Positions 1 through 11,111 of a stretch of DNA of 64,000 nucleotides are shown here, piece after piece. This stretch comes from Manihot esculenta (taxonomy: Eukaryota > Streptophyta > Magnoliopsida > Malpighiales > Euphorbiaceae). A program made the position numbers and the translations under genes. A model generated the notes under the pieces. It ran no database searches, was not told where the DNA came from, and saw only the letters and a list, made by a program, of their open reading frames with translations. Every line of letters begins with the position of its first letter. Within the stretch, counting starts at the first letter, position 1. The DNA lies in assembly GCF_001659605.2 (NCBI RefSeq), contig NC_035172.2:29873342-29937341 (forward strand). Reading direction: 5' to 3'.

Positions 1-645
1 GATCCACTTAAAACCCACTTAAAACATGCAATGAGCTTAAGATCGGCTCTTACCTCGTGGAGATCGAGAGAGAGACGACCTAAACTTGGAGATGGGAGGG
101 GTTGAGTTCCCTTGAACCTCAAAGCTCCAAAACTTTGCTCAAAGCTTCTTCAAAACAAAGTAAAAACTCATGAAAATCGAGTAGGATTGGAAGGAAAGAA
201 CTCAAGATTGGTGAGGGACGGCGGAGAGCTCACCTTGGCCGATAATGGGGAAAAAGCTCGCCCGTTTTCCGCTAAGGGACCCTTTTATAGTGGCTGGCCA
301 GGCCACGTTCGGGGGCCGAACGTGCCTCCGCATGCATGCCATGTTCGGCGGCCGAACTTGAGGTTCGGTGGCCGAACCTAGACTTTCCTCACTTATGCTT
401 TCGGGGGCCTAAAGGCGCTCCCGAAGGCATGCATGTTCGGCGGCCGAACTTGAGGTTCGGCGGCCGAACCTGAGTTTTCCTCCAAGGTTGTTTTTATGCA
501 AAAACTCATTTCCATTTTACTTAAAACCATGAAATACCTTAAAACATTTTATGAAAACATGTTTCTACCCTACTAGAGGCTTCCGACATTCGAGATTCCA
601 CCGGACGGTAGGAATTCCGATACCGGAGTCTAGCCGGGTATTACA
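1..645 (-). mobile_element. LTR fragment, Tekay-like Ty3/gypsy element E, cut by window edge
   Basis: Read on the minus strand, this begins TGTAATACCCGGCTAG at 645 and matches the start of the solo LTR at 1163 and the LTR at 60352-62571. It holds two dyad pairs (344/364 and 436/456; the 364 site has one mismatch), a TATAAAAG box at 282-289 and a GTGAGC splice-donor-like site at 228-233. The sequence right of 645 is not a polypurine tract, so 645 is the outer 5' end of a 5' LTR or solo LTR. The predicted target duplication is GCACT (646-650); its partner lies outside the window. Confidence 0.85.
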
Positions 646-944
646 GCACTTTCCTTATTTGCACTTTCCTTAATAAGCTGAATCTTGAATTTCAAATTTT
701 GAATGCTCTTGGAGATTTGAAATTTGAATTTCAAATTACTTTCCTTGTTTATCTCCTCTTCAGTTGCAACTTGGAATGCTTGCTCTTCTTTGTTCCATTT
801 TAGGCAGTTTTAAGGGTATTTTCTCCAAATTACCTCTTTACACCATTTTCTGCAAAATAAGATCAAAATAACAAAATTAGGCAGAAAAAGTGTAAATTAA
901 TATCAATAACATCATGATAAAATTGTCTAAATTAGGACTGATCA
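646..944. other. Flanking non-coding stretch, nothing recognised
   Basis: AT-rich sequence between the outer end of LTR E and the first recognisable gag codons of copia D. An 11-bp direct repeat GCACTTTCCTT occurs at 646-656 and 661-671. No gene, LTR boundary or RNA is visible. It may include the decayed leader of copia D. Confidence 0.5.
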
Positions 945-1157
945 GTTAGCTAAAAGTCAGATCTTGTTGGGCATCTTAATGATGAAACTTCTGCTCTACT
1001 AAAGCTTGCAGCATAAGAAACATCTAGTTTAGAACCTCAGTAAACGAAGGAGTTTGTTGCTAGAAATCTGATTGACTTCTTCGTGGATGGATCATTGGCA
1101 CTCTTTCAAAGGAGATCTTAGGACTTATTGTCAGTATTGATACAGCGCAAGCTGTCT

Positions 1158-1162
1158 GGAAT
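1158..1162. repeat. Target-site duplication GGAAT (left)
   Basis: Five bases immediately before the LTR start TGTAAT, identical to 3404-3408 immediately after its end. Confidence 0.95.
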
Positions 1163-1339
1163 TGTAATACCCGGCTAGACTCCGGTATCGGAATTCCTAC
1201 CGTCCGGTGGAATCTCGGATGTCGGAGACCTCTAGAAGGGTAAAACCATGTTTTCTTAAAATGTTTTGATGTATTTTATGGTTTTTAATGAAAATAAATC
1301 CAAGTTTTGAGTGGAGAGGGCCTTGGAGACTTTGCCAGG

Positions 1340-1464
1340 TTCGGCCGCCGAAAGTCAAGTTCGGCCGCCGAACGTGGGGAGGTTTTGGGAGCGCTTTAGG
1401 CCTCCGAAAGCCTTGTTTAAATCAGCCAAGGTTCGGCCGCCGAACCTCATGTTCGGCCGCCGAA
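1340..1464 (+). promoter_or_regulatory. Four GCC-box-containing dyads in U3 of the solo LTR
   Basis: Four perfect copies of TTCGGCCGCCGAA lie at 1340-1352, 1360-1372, 1432-1444 and 1452-1464. Starts are 20 bp apart within each pair and 72 bp between pairs. Each copy is a 6-bp inverted repeat around one C and contains GCCGCC, the core of the GCC box known to bind ERF-type AP2 factors. The array ends 55 bp before the TATA box. Enhancer function is inferred. Confidence 0.75.
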
Positions 1465-1518
1465 CTTGCATGCGCTGTGGGGGCACGTTAGGCCACCGAA
1501 AGGTGGTAAGGACAGCCC

Positions 1519-1526
1519 TATAAAAG
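1519..1526 (+). promoter_or_regulatory. LTR TATA box (TATAAAAG)
   Basis: Consensus plant TATA box after the dyad array. The same arrangement occurs in LTRs E, C (both copies) and F. Transcription would be expected to start roughly 30 bp downstream, which would place the U3/R boundary near 1550. Confidence 0.75.
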
Positions 1527-2035
1527 GACCCCATGGCCGAAACGGGCAAGCTTTTCTTCCCGTTTTCGGCCAAGGTGAGTTCTCCACCGCCCCTCCTCTG
1601 TTTTGAGCTTCTCCCTTCGAGTTTTCATGTTTTTCTTATGAGTTTTCACCTTGTTTTGAAGATTTTCGAGTTTAAAGCAAGTTTTGGAGCTTTGAGGTTC
1701 AAGAACTCAAATCTCTCCCATCTTCTAGCTAGGGTCGTTTTTCTCTCGATCTACAAGAGGTAAGGGCCGATCTTGAGCTCACTACATGTTTTTAACAAGT
1801 TTTAAGTTGATTCTTGAAGTAGAAATGCATGTGTAGGATTTTATGAGTTTTTGGGCAATGTATGTTGGATTTGTGTTGTTTGATGTGTTGTAGATGGGGT
1901 TTTAGTTGGTTTGAAGCCCCTAGGAGCTTGTATGCTTGAGTATGTGTGTTGTAGAATAGGTTTATGCATGATTGGAAGTTTTGGAGGCAAATGTGCATTG
2001 AGGAGCCAAGTTTCTGCCCTTTGGCAGAAACCAGG

Positions 2036-2225
2036 TTCGGCAGCCGAAGGACTTTCGGCCGCCGAACATGGCTGGGGAGGCAAGCCTTTCGGCTGTCGAA
2101 GTCTGCCCCCGAAAAGAGACTTTCGTCTTTGTTTGGGACTTTTGGCCGCCGAAGGTGCCGCCGAACCTGCCTGGGTTTCTGCTCTGGAGGGACTTTCGGC
2201 CGCCGAAGGTGCCGCCGAACCTGCC
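2036..2225 (+). repeat. Second cluster of dyad and half-dyad repeats in the LTR
   Basis: This part of the predicted transcribed LTR holds several TTCGGC/GCCGAA dyads, some imperfect (TTCGGCAGCCGAA). A unit of about 63 bp containing GGCCGCCGAAGGTGCCGCCG occurs twice (near 2142 and 2205). Related clusters lie at about 16675-16905, 21487-21745 and 61516-61705. Confidence 0.7.
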
Positions 2226-3403
2226 CTGTTCAGCCTTCCTTTGCATGTTTTTGCATGATTGTTTTGAGGTGTTTTAGGGGGTTTTTGGGGGATGTTTTTA
2301 GAGTTATGTTCTAGTTGTTTGGTCCCTCATTTGAGTCCACCTGTGTAGGTTCAGACCCGAGGAACCGAGGACCCCAGCAGTGAGTTAGCTGCATCAGTCT
2401 TTGTCAGAGCTAGCCAAGAGGTGAGTAGAATAAACCTTTACGATTTAAAGCAAATAAATTATAAAGTTTTTAACATGTTCATGCATCATGAATGTCATGT
2501 GATGAAATAGGTTGTTTGCATTAGAATTCACGAATATGTTGCATTGCATTTATGATGTTGGTGTGGATTGGTTATTGGATGACCCTTTAGTCCTCATATG
2601 ATATGATGATGTTACGGCATGGTATGGTATGGAAGTCCAGGTTGTACCCATTCTACGTCCCTGGCACTATGTAAGAGAAAGTCTAGGTTGTACCCATTCT
2701 ACGTCCCTGGCACATTGGAATGTTATGATATGTTATGTTAAGAGAAAGACCGGTTGTACCCATTCTACGTCCCGGCACTTTGGAATGTAGAGGACTATTG
2801 GTGACAATACCATCCGAGATGTGATTTGTTGTGATGTGTTGCATTACATGATGGCATGAGATTTTAAATGTTGTTTTCTATTATTCTGCTCACTGGGCTC
2901 TAGTAGCTCACCCCTTTTCCCTAATCCCCTAGGATTGCAGGTACGGGCTAGACAGAGAAGTCAAGGGGAGTAAAGTCATGTATTTGTAATAGATAGGAAG
3001 TGGACATGATAAATTTGTAAGATGATGTAAAATTGAATAGTCATGTTATGTATAATGATCTTGAGGATTAGAAGTTGTTATCCCTTTTATTACATGATCT
3101 TAGATGTTTTATGATGTAGATGTAAACCAACTCAACACATGTTATGCCACCCATTAGGGGCATTGATGAGATCCCACAGAGGGGTCAAGTTTATGATTAT
3201 GACTATGTTCAGTGCATGCACAGGTTGAGTTTGGTGTATGATAGACTGTATGAAAGAAAAGTTTTAATTTTTATGTATGTTGTTGATCATGTATGGGATT
3301 AAACAGGTTTACAGGTTGCATGTCAGGCTTGCTACGGGTCTCGGCGGCCTTAAGCCGACCTGGATCCTAGCGCCGGTAGCGGTCCGATTTTCGGGTCGTT
3401 ACA

Positions 3404-3408
3404 GGAAT
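3404..3408. repeat. Target-site duplication GGAAT (right)
   Basis: Partner of 1158-1162. Copia gag reading resumes directly after it. Confidence 0.95.
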
Positions 3409-6400
3409 GCTTTCAAAGATGAGATTCGCCTAGGAATCATAGGAATGTGAGTTCACTTTGCGATAACAACTCACTTACCTTCGCAAAGATGAAACCAAGT
3501 TAATTGGAGAGCATATTTGATTTTTCAAACATATTTGCGATAATTTGGCTGTGATTGGGAAACCAATACAAGATAAGGAAAATGTCTTTTGTCTTTTTAC
3601 TAGCCTTGGGCCTCAATACGAAACCTTTACCACTACAATATTGAAACCACCTAAACCAACTTACTTTGAATTGGTCTCTCAGTTGCAAAATTTTAATCAA
3701 AGACACAATTGGTTTTCAGGAAGTTTGAAAGGGTCTCTAATACATGTCGGTTTTTTATGGATAACATTAAAGTCTTGGACAACCTATTTTCCTAATCAGT
3801 CGGCTTTTTTGGTGCAAACGAGTCGGACAAATATCTTCTCTAATCATTCTTACCCTTTGTTGTAACCAAATCAGTCGATCAACTCTTCTAGTCGACCGAC
3901 ATCAGGTGGGCGTCCTGGATTTAGTTTAGCTGGACATGACTTTCAAGCATAACGACCTAGGGTTCAAGCTAGTAATAATGTTGTTGGTGCTCAATCACGT
4001 CAACCACCACCTCTTGGAGAGCAACGAATGACGACTGAAGAATGTAAGCTGTATGGGAATGAAACATGCCAGTATTGTGGTCAAACTGAGCATATAGCTA
4101 AAATATGTTGGTGGATACTGAAATAAGTTGGTGAGAATGCTACAATTCCAAAGGCTCTTGCAGCACTCACTTTAGATAATTTAGTTATGGATACAGAGTG
4201 GACAACAAACATTGGAGTCTCAAATCATATGACAGGTAAACATTCTTTACTCACTAAAATTTAGAATTATAAAGGTTCAGATTCGATTATGATAGAAAAT
4301 GGTTCTTCATTGCCTATAACGGGTGTTGGTGAGTTTTTTGTTAAACAAAAAAATGTGTTGCCACTTAATGATGTTCCCTTTGTTCCTAGTTTAAGAAAAA
4401 ATTTGCTTTCAATTAGACAGTTAACATCACAATTTCCAGTTAATTGTGAATCTTCTAACAAAATTTTTTGTATTAAGGAATAGAAAATAGGGCACTCGTT
4501 AATAATGGGGAATCGGAAGCATGATTTGTATGTTATGTCTAGTACTCCTGAAGCTCATTTTTTGAATAGATTTCGTTCTAGTTCAGCAGAGATTTGGCTT
4601 TAGCGCTTAGGACATCCTCAAGTTTTAACAATTCAGTTATTAAAAATAAAAAACTTATCAATGTTACCGGATCTTCTCGATCTGAATACTTGTGTGATAG
4701 TTATTAGTTCAGAAAACTTAGTAAGTTACCGTTTAAGAAGTTTTATTGCATTTGATAAGATACATTATGATTTGTGGGGTCCTGCTCCATTACTTTCTAT
4801 TGATAAATTTAAATTTTACACTTGTTTTGTGAATGATTTTTTGAAATATATTTGGGTAGTTCCATTAAAGCTTAAGTCTGATTTTTTTTTATGTGTACTT
4901 GGCCTTTAAACAATATGTTTTGAAACAATTTGATAAAAAAAAAATTAAGGTATTTCATTTTGATGGTGGTGGAGAGTTTGTTAATTCACGATTGTCATCT
5001 CACTTTTATCAGACAAGAGTCATCCATAAAATTTCATGTCCATATAGACCAGAATAAATAGGTGTAGTTGAAAGACAACATCATATTATTTAAGAGCTAG
5101 GTATGACAATGCTTTTCCATAGTCATGTATCACTTTATTTATGGGTTGAAGAATTTACTTTTGTTGTTTATTTGATTAATCGGTTGTTATCATTTGCGTT
5201 AAATTTTGAAACACCATATTTTAAATTGCATGGCAACCATATAGATTACAGCTTATTTTGTGTGTTTGGAACTAAATGCTTTCTATATACTTGGGATTCA
5301 AAGTCACATAAATTTGATTTAAAAACAGTTGTTGTGTATTTTTGTTGGTTATAGTGAAAAACAAGAGTTATAAATGCTTTCACCCCATGACAAAAAAGTT
5401 CTTCATTTCACACCATGTTTTTTTTATGAAATGAGCTTTCCCTTTAAAACTTCATCTATTTTTGCCCAAGGATAAACGTGTTCACAATATTTTTTATTTA
5501 TGGTTACTACCATCTACTGATATTTTATTATACTTAATGACGTAAATATTTCAGGTTCAAGTAGCACAGTTGTGGAATCCATTCCTTTATTTACCATTTC
5601 TCCTGCTGCTACACAAGAGCGACTTGACATTGCTCTGTCTACTGAATGTTCATAGGCTGCTGGTTTTTCTTCAGAAGCGGCTATAGATCGAATAGGTGTA
5701 GCTGGTTCACTTTTGGTGATAACCAAATTGATTGAAGTATCTGCTGCTGAACTGCTTTGCCCAAGGGTTGTACATCCATCAACTCAACCTGCTGCTGATA
5801 TGCCTTGCCCGAGAGTTGTACATCCAGCACCTCACAGCTGCTGCACAACATAAATGATGAGGCTGTTCAAATCAATTCACAAATGCAAGGGTCTGTTGAA
5901 CATCCAATGTTTACTCGATCACGAGTTGGAATCTTCAAACCTAATTCGAAATATGGTTTATCCGTTTCAATTTCTTCTACTACTCCTAGTGAGCCTAGAA
6001 TTGATAAAAATGCTTTGTCACATTCAGGTTGATGCTATGTTAGATGAATTAGATGCTTTGAACAAAAATAACAGTTGGTGCTTAGTTCCTAGAACACTCA
6101 ATATGCATGTTATAAGGTCAAAATAGATATTTAAGTCTAAACTAAAACCCGATGGAACTTTAGAATGACTTAAAGCTCATCATGTGGCAAAAGGGTATCA
6201 TCAGCTTGATGGTGTAGATTATACGAAGACCTTCTCTCCGGTTGTCAAACTTGGTACTATCCGTTTATTATTAACAAATAGTTTTAGCTAATAATTGGCC
6301 TATCTGGAAGTTAGACGTTAAGAATGCTTTCTTGCGTGAGAATATTATTGAAGACATTTATATGAAATAACCTCCAGATATATCTGATAAATCAAATCCT

Positions 6401-6440
6401 TTGCATGTATGTAAATTACAACATGCGCTTTATGGGCTCT

Positions 6441-6549
6441 GATACAAAAAATAAAACAAAGAATGGAAAACATAAAGAAAAATAAGAATCTTGATTTTCT
6501 TGTTGTAACCGATTCTTGAGGAAGTAGAGAGAAATGATTTTATTTTTTT
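6441..6549. other. Unassigned junction between copia D and copia A
   Basis: About 110 bp of AT-rich sequence after the break in copia D. It starts beside a GCTCTGATACA string resembling a minus-strand copia primer-binding site, so it may be the remnant of another LTR. Nothing else is recognised. Confidence 0.35.
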
Positions 6550-6736
6550 TATAACAAGACAAGAAACAATTGGACAATTTCTGTGTATCTTCTCTATTGA
6601 AAAGACTATGTTATATACAGATTACAAGGTATTATTAAGGTAACTCTTAAGAATTCTCTATCAATCAATAATATCAATTAACCTATAATTATATAATCTA
6701 CTTTAATTATGTACAAATTATATTCACACTCTAACA
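6550..6736 (-). repeat. 3' LTR of copia A
   Basis: 187 bp, starting TGTTAGAGTG on the minus strand and followed on the plus side by the polypurine tract. It aligns by eye along its whole length with 24853-25036. Confidence 0.8.
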
Positions 6737-6755
6737 CTTCCCCTCAAGTTGGAGC

Positions 6756-8835
6756 CTAGATATTTATCATGCCCAACTTGTTACAAAGATATTCTATTCG
6801 AGGTTCATTTAAAGTTTTAGCGAGTAGATCCTCCAATTGCTCTCTTGACTTCACATAACTGGTGAAACTTAATTTTTCTTGAATCTTCTCACGGATAAAA
6901 TGATAATGAACTTCAATATGCTTAGTCCATTCGTGGTATACTGGATTGGAAGCAACGTGAAGAGCAGCCTGATTAGCACAACAAGGTTTCGCGGGTGACG
7001 CAACATTCAAACTAACTTCTTCCAACAGATGATTTATCCACAGAATCTCATAAGTGGATTGAGCCATGGTCTTGTATTCTGACTTAGTACTGAATCTGAA
7101 TATCACACTTTGCTTCTTACTTTTCCAAGGCACTAGGTTTTCACCAACAAACACACAATAGCCAGTAGTTAATCTTCTATAACTTTTGGATCCCGCCCAA
7201 TCAGCATCTGAAAAATACTCAAGTGTAGTATGCACACAATCACTGCAGAGTATACCGAGTCCAAGAGTCCCTTTTAGATAATATAGAATTTGTTCTAGTG
7301 CGGTCCAATGTTTCACTATAGGTGCAGACATGAATTGGCTTACAACGTTTATCGCAAAAGCAATATATGAACAAGTCATCACCGTAAGATAGTTCAACTT
7401 TTCAACTAACCTCCTATACCTCTCTGGGTCATTATAAGGGTCACCATCATTTTTTGTGAAACATATATTAAGAATCATTGGTGTGCTACAGGGTTTAGCT
7501 CTCAACTTCTCAGTTTCTGCAAGTAAGTCAAGGACATACTTTCTTTGAAATAGAAAAATTTCCCTTTTGCTCATCAAGACTTGGACTCCCAAGAAATACT
7601 TAAGCTGACCCAAGTCTTTGGCATAAAAACTCGCATGCAAGAAGGATTTGAGAGAAGATATCCCTGCACTATCATTCCCTATAATGACAATGTCATCAAC
7701 ATACACAACGAGGAGGATAATACTAGTATTTGAATTTCTATAGAAGACTGAGTGATCATACTTGCTTTCTTTCAATCCAAACTCTTGAACAACTTCATTG
7801 AACTTGCAAAACCATGCACATAGACTTTGCTTCAATCGATATAAAGATTTCTTCAAATGATAGACTTTCCTATACTCCCTATGAGCAACAAACCCAGATG
7901 GTTGCTCCATATACACCTCCTCTTGGAGATCACCATATAAAAATATATTTTTGATATCTAACTGGTGTAAAAGCCAATGATGAGAAGCAGTTAAAGCGAA
8001 TCGAATTCATTTTGGCCACAAGAAAAAAAGTGTCAAAGTAGTCAACGCTATAGGTTTGAGCGTAGCCTTTAGCGACAAGACGGGCCTTAAGCCTCACTGC
8101 AGAACCATCTGAATTAACTTTGATAGCAAAAACCCATTTACAGCCCACAACCTTTTTGCTAGGGAGTAAATTAACTAGTTTCCAAGTATAATTTTCATCT
8201 AGAGCCTTGACTTCCTCAAGCATAGCATCACGTCATTCAGAATTGGCAAGGGCCTCCTTTACTGTCTTAGATAAGGAAATGAAATCTACAGAGGCAATTA
8301 AAGAGGTAGAGAAAGGAAACAGGTGACCATAAGAAAGAAAGTTAGCAACAGAGTAGGTAAATTTACATTGTCGTTTACCTTTACGAAAACTAATGGGAAG
8401 GTCAAGGTCACTCAGTAGTGGATCTGATGGCGAAGTAGATTTTGGTGTAGAATATATATCATTAGGTACTGGTCTCCAAGAGTAAACATGAACAACTATC
8501 GGTTTATTAGAAGGTTGAATACAGAAGGAATAGCACTATCAGATTGTGCAACAGAAGGCACATTAGAGGAGTTCCCACCATCAGATGTGATTCTATAGAT
8601 GAACCACTCATTGTCATCCATCTCACTAGTAGAGGTCTGTGCAGCAGCAAAAAAAGAAATTTGCTCAAAAAAGGTTACATCTATTGAGACCAAATAGTTG
8701 TTGAACTCTGAAGAGTAACACCGATACCCTTCTGAAGGCGAGAATATCCTAAAAAAACACACTTCAAAGGTTTAAGATCAAGTTTAATCACATGAGGTCT
8801 AACATCCCGAACATAATAAGTGTTGCCAAAAAGTC
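6756..8835 (-). pseudogene. Copia A integrase C-terminus, reverse transcriptase and RNase H
   Basis: The 3' pol of copia A. The 386-codon open stretch at 6756-7916 carries the reverse transcriptase YVDD box (VVYVDDIVII) and RNase H motifs DADWAG and STKSEY. The later RNase H Asp is replaced (CANQAA where CDNQAA is usual), so RNase H is probably dead. The reading frame continues upstream through QLDIKNIFLYGDLQ. RT N-terminal sequence (KWVFAIK, RLKARLVAKGYAQ) is at 7930-8223. Upstream, 8496-8835 encodes the post-integrase region (VFLGYSRLQKGYRCYS near 8740). Frameshifts separate the blocks. Confidence 0.88.
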
Positions 8836-8839
8836 ATGA

Positions 8840-10576
8840 TTCTTAAGAGTGTAATCGAATCGAGTTTTGTAAAGTTCAGGCTCGTTTTTATTAAAAAAAT
8901 TTATAAGTTCGAGCTCGACTCAAAAATTAAATATTATAATCGGACTTGATTCGAGTTCGACTTGTGAAAAGCTCATTTAAACTAATAACAAGTCTAATTC
9001 AAGTTCGAGCTCGAAAACTCGATTAAAAAACTTGTTAACTAAACCTAATTAATTTAAATTTTTAAATATTATATTTTTAAACTAAAAGATAAAATTTTTT
9101 TAATAAAATTAAATATAATTTAATTAAAATTTATTGTAACCAAATCTTTAATTTAAAATACAATAGAAAGTGAAATCTTTATTTATAGAGGACTCCATCT
9201 CCATAAATTTCCGATATTGAATATAAGATATTGTTTCAATAACCTTCAATACCTCATATGTAAAATAACGCTTAGTGATTTAGCGAAGGTGGATTTGTGG
9301 TGTAATGGTTAATAAAAAGTGATTTTTCTAAGGTTTTAAGTTTTATTTCCGTAAACAATAAATAATTAAATTTTTTCTTTTTTATTACTTAGATTTTAAT
9401 ATTTAAATTTTTTATTTTTTTATTATTTAAGTTTTAATATTTAAATATTTATTTATTTATTTATAACATCAAATATTATTTATTATTCAAATACTAATTA
9501 TAAAATTTTCAATTAATTATATAAAATATATTTAATATAAGATTAATAATATAATACTAAATTTATATTATATGAAAAATTAATTGAAGTATATATAATA
9601 AATATATAAATTTATATATTCTTTTTAAATTATATAATTTTAATTAAATTTATATAATTTTATTGTTAATATTAATAGACATTTTTATATAAAATTTATT
9701 AATATATTATCATTGGTTATTCATACGTTATCATTTCATTATTCATATATTATTATTTATTTTTATTTAAATATATAATTTATATTATATTATTTTATAT
9801 TATATAAAAAATGCTATACATATAATATAAATATAAAATATTACATAAAATAAATATGTTAATATAAGTATAATCAATTTAAATTATATAATTATATATA
9901 TACATTATACTCAAATTTTATTAGTAGAATTATATTGATTTATATTTAAATTATATAAAAATTTTAATTTATAAAATTAAATAAATAATATTAAATAGAA
10001 AAACCATCATACAAATACATATATAAATATATGAAAATAATAATAATAACAATAGTTTATGAAGAGATTTAATAGTTTAAAAAGAGTGTCTACTTAAAAA
10101 GACAAAGTGAAAATTAAATATATAAATTAATAATATAGTTATATAATTATGGGATAGAAATATAAAAGTTAATAATATATATAGTAAATAGATTAAGTAA
10201 CTAAAAAATATGTAATTAATTCATCTGAATTTAATAGGGGTATAATCGAATCGAGTCGAGTCGAGTCGAGTCTCTTAACGAGCCTGCTCGACGAGTATCT
10301 TAACGAGTCTGCTCACGAGTCTCTTAACGAACCTGTTTATGAGCCTTTTAACGAACCTGTTCACACTTCTTTTAACGAGTCCCTTAACGAGCCTCTTAAC
10401 GAGTCAGCTCGCGAACCTTAACGAGCCGAATACTACTGAGTTCAAGTTTGGCTCTTTTAATAAACGAGTTTAAAAATTAAGTTCGAGCTCGGCTCATTTA
10501 AAAATCAAATTGAGCCCGGTCGAATTTTTATCGAACCGAGTCTCGAATAGCTCACGAATAGTTTGGTTTGTTTACA
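8840..10576. mobile_element. AT-rich hAT/MITE-like insertion inside copia A integrase
   Basis: This interrupts the copia A reading frame between RNFPLEPLRL-type codons (right) and FGNTYYVRDVRP codons (left). The ends carry related GTGTAATCGAATCGAG and TGTAAACAAACC-type sequence plus repeated GAGCTCGA and AACGAGCC/AACGAGTC motifs typical of plant hAT-derived MITEs. A third terminus-like copy (TAGGGGTATAATCGAATCGAG) near 10236 suggests two adjacent or nested elements. The centre is over 85% AT with no coding capacity. I found no clean 8-bp target duplication. Confidence 0.5.
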
Positions 10577-10762
10577 GTCTCAGTGGTTCTAGAGGAAATA
10601 ATAGCTTCTTAGGAAAGAGGACATTATAGGAAGTATCACCATTTAGTACTAGAGAGATCATGCAATTAATGAGAAAGTATACAGTAGAGACAACATCAAC
10701 CCAAAATGGCTTAGGAACTTGCGTTCAAAACGGCAGAGCTCGAACAGTCTCAAGGAGATGTC
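10577..10762 (-). pseudogene. Copia A integrase fragment (right of the copia B insertion)
   Basis: The minus strand reads RHLLETVRAL followed by FERKFLSHFGLML, the integrase core after the AERN motif. The missing upstream half is at 23371 onward. The two halves join at the GATTA target duplication of copia B to give AERN-NRHLLE. Confidence 0.85.
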
Positions 10763-10767
10763 GATTA
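10763..10767. repeat. Target-site duplication GATTA of copia B (left)
   Basis: Matches 23366-23370. The duplicated bases belong to copia A integrase codons (reverse complement TAATC). Confidence 0.9.
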
Positions 10768-11088
10768 AGCAAGAAATTATGAAGAAGTGAATAATATAAT
10801 ATTGAATGTAGCTCCGATAATCCAATGAGCTATAATACACTGCTTTAAATAAAATAATAATAACAACTGCTGTAGCAACTAAATAGGAGAAAGCGGAGAA
10901 AGTGGAGAAAATGACTGAGCTATTTCAGGTAATCAAACCCATTACCCGTGGGATCCTAACCACTAAGATTTATTCAAACTAAACATATTTACAATAATAC
11001 ACCTTATCTCTCCACAGCTCTAGCACATGGCATCCAACCTTATAACTCCAGAGGGATATTTGCATCCTTATAACCTCTTAAGTCATTA
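10768..11088 (-). repeat. 3' LTR of copia B
   Basis: 321 bp, nearly identical to 23045-23365. The polypurine tract lies just to its right. Confidence 0.93.
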
Positions 11089-11111
11089 TCCCCCCTCAAA
11101 CTTTGTCGGGG

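Larger units (their letters stand above)
1163..3403 (+). mobile_element. Solo LTR of Tekay-like Ty3/gypsy family
   Basis: A 2241-bp LTR running from TGTAATACCC to GTTACA. It is flanked by a perfect 5-bp target duplication GGAAT at 1158-1162 and 3404-3408. No internal domain is present, so it is a recombined solo LTR. Removing it and one GGAAT restores copia gag codons (QAVWNAFKDE). U3 carries four dyads and a TATA box; a second dyad cluster lies at about 2036-2225. Close relatives in the window are LTR E (1-645) and LTR F (60352-62571). Confidence 0.95.
945..6440 (+). pseudogene. Degenerate Ty1/copia gag-pol (copia D), interrupted by a solo LTR and truncated in RT
   Basis: Broken gag-pol of the same family as copia B. 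Gag is readable at 945-1162 (LLRGWIIGTL, then QAVWNAF across the insertion) and at 3545-3720 (LGPQYETFTTT). A CX2CX4HX4C zinc knuckle (CQYCGQTEHIAKIC) is near 4070. The protease site reads NIGVSNHMTG instead of DSGASNHMTG, so the catalytic Asp is lost. Integrase pieces follow (LGHPQ near 4605, FDKIHYDLWGPAP near 4750). Reverse transcriptase starts near 6040 and stops at LQHALYGL near 6440. There are many stops and frameshifts and no 3' LTR is seen. Positions 1163-3408 are a later insertion (solo LTR plus target duplication). Confidence 0.88.

Noticed and set aside
1340..1464. Regularly spaced short repeats resembling a CRISPR array
   Set aside because: Only 13-bp units in conserved LTR sequence, not unique spacers, in a plant genome.
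1288..1573. Overlapping open frames on both strands across the LTR dyads (also near 1911-2314, 15747-16111, 20545-20929, 61407-61917, 62093-62450)
   Set aside because: The GC-rich palindromes lack stops in most frames. The peptides are just translations of TTCGGCCGCCGAA repeats, differ between LTR copies and match no family.
9290..9350. tRNA-like string with GGTGTAATGGTTAA and GGTTTTAAGTT
   Set aside because: It resembles A- and B-boxes but cannot be folded into a cloverleaf by eye and lies inside an AT-rich insertion. Possibly a decayed SINE head, not a tRNA gene.
8832..10583. 8-bp target duplication for the hAT-like insertion (AGTCATGA versus AGTCTCAG)
   Set aside because: Only 4 of 8 positions agree, which is not enough to call a duplication.
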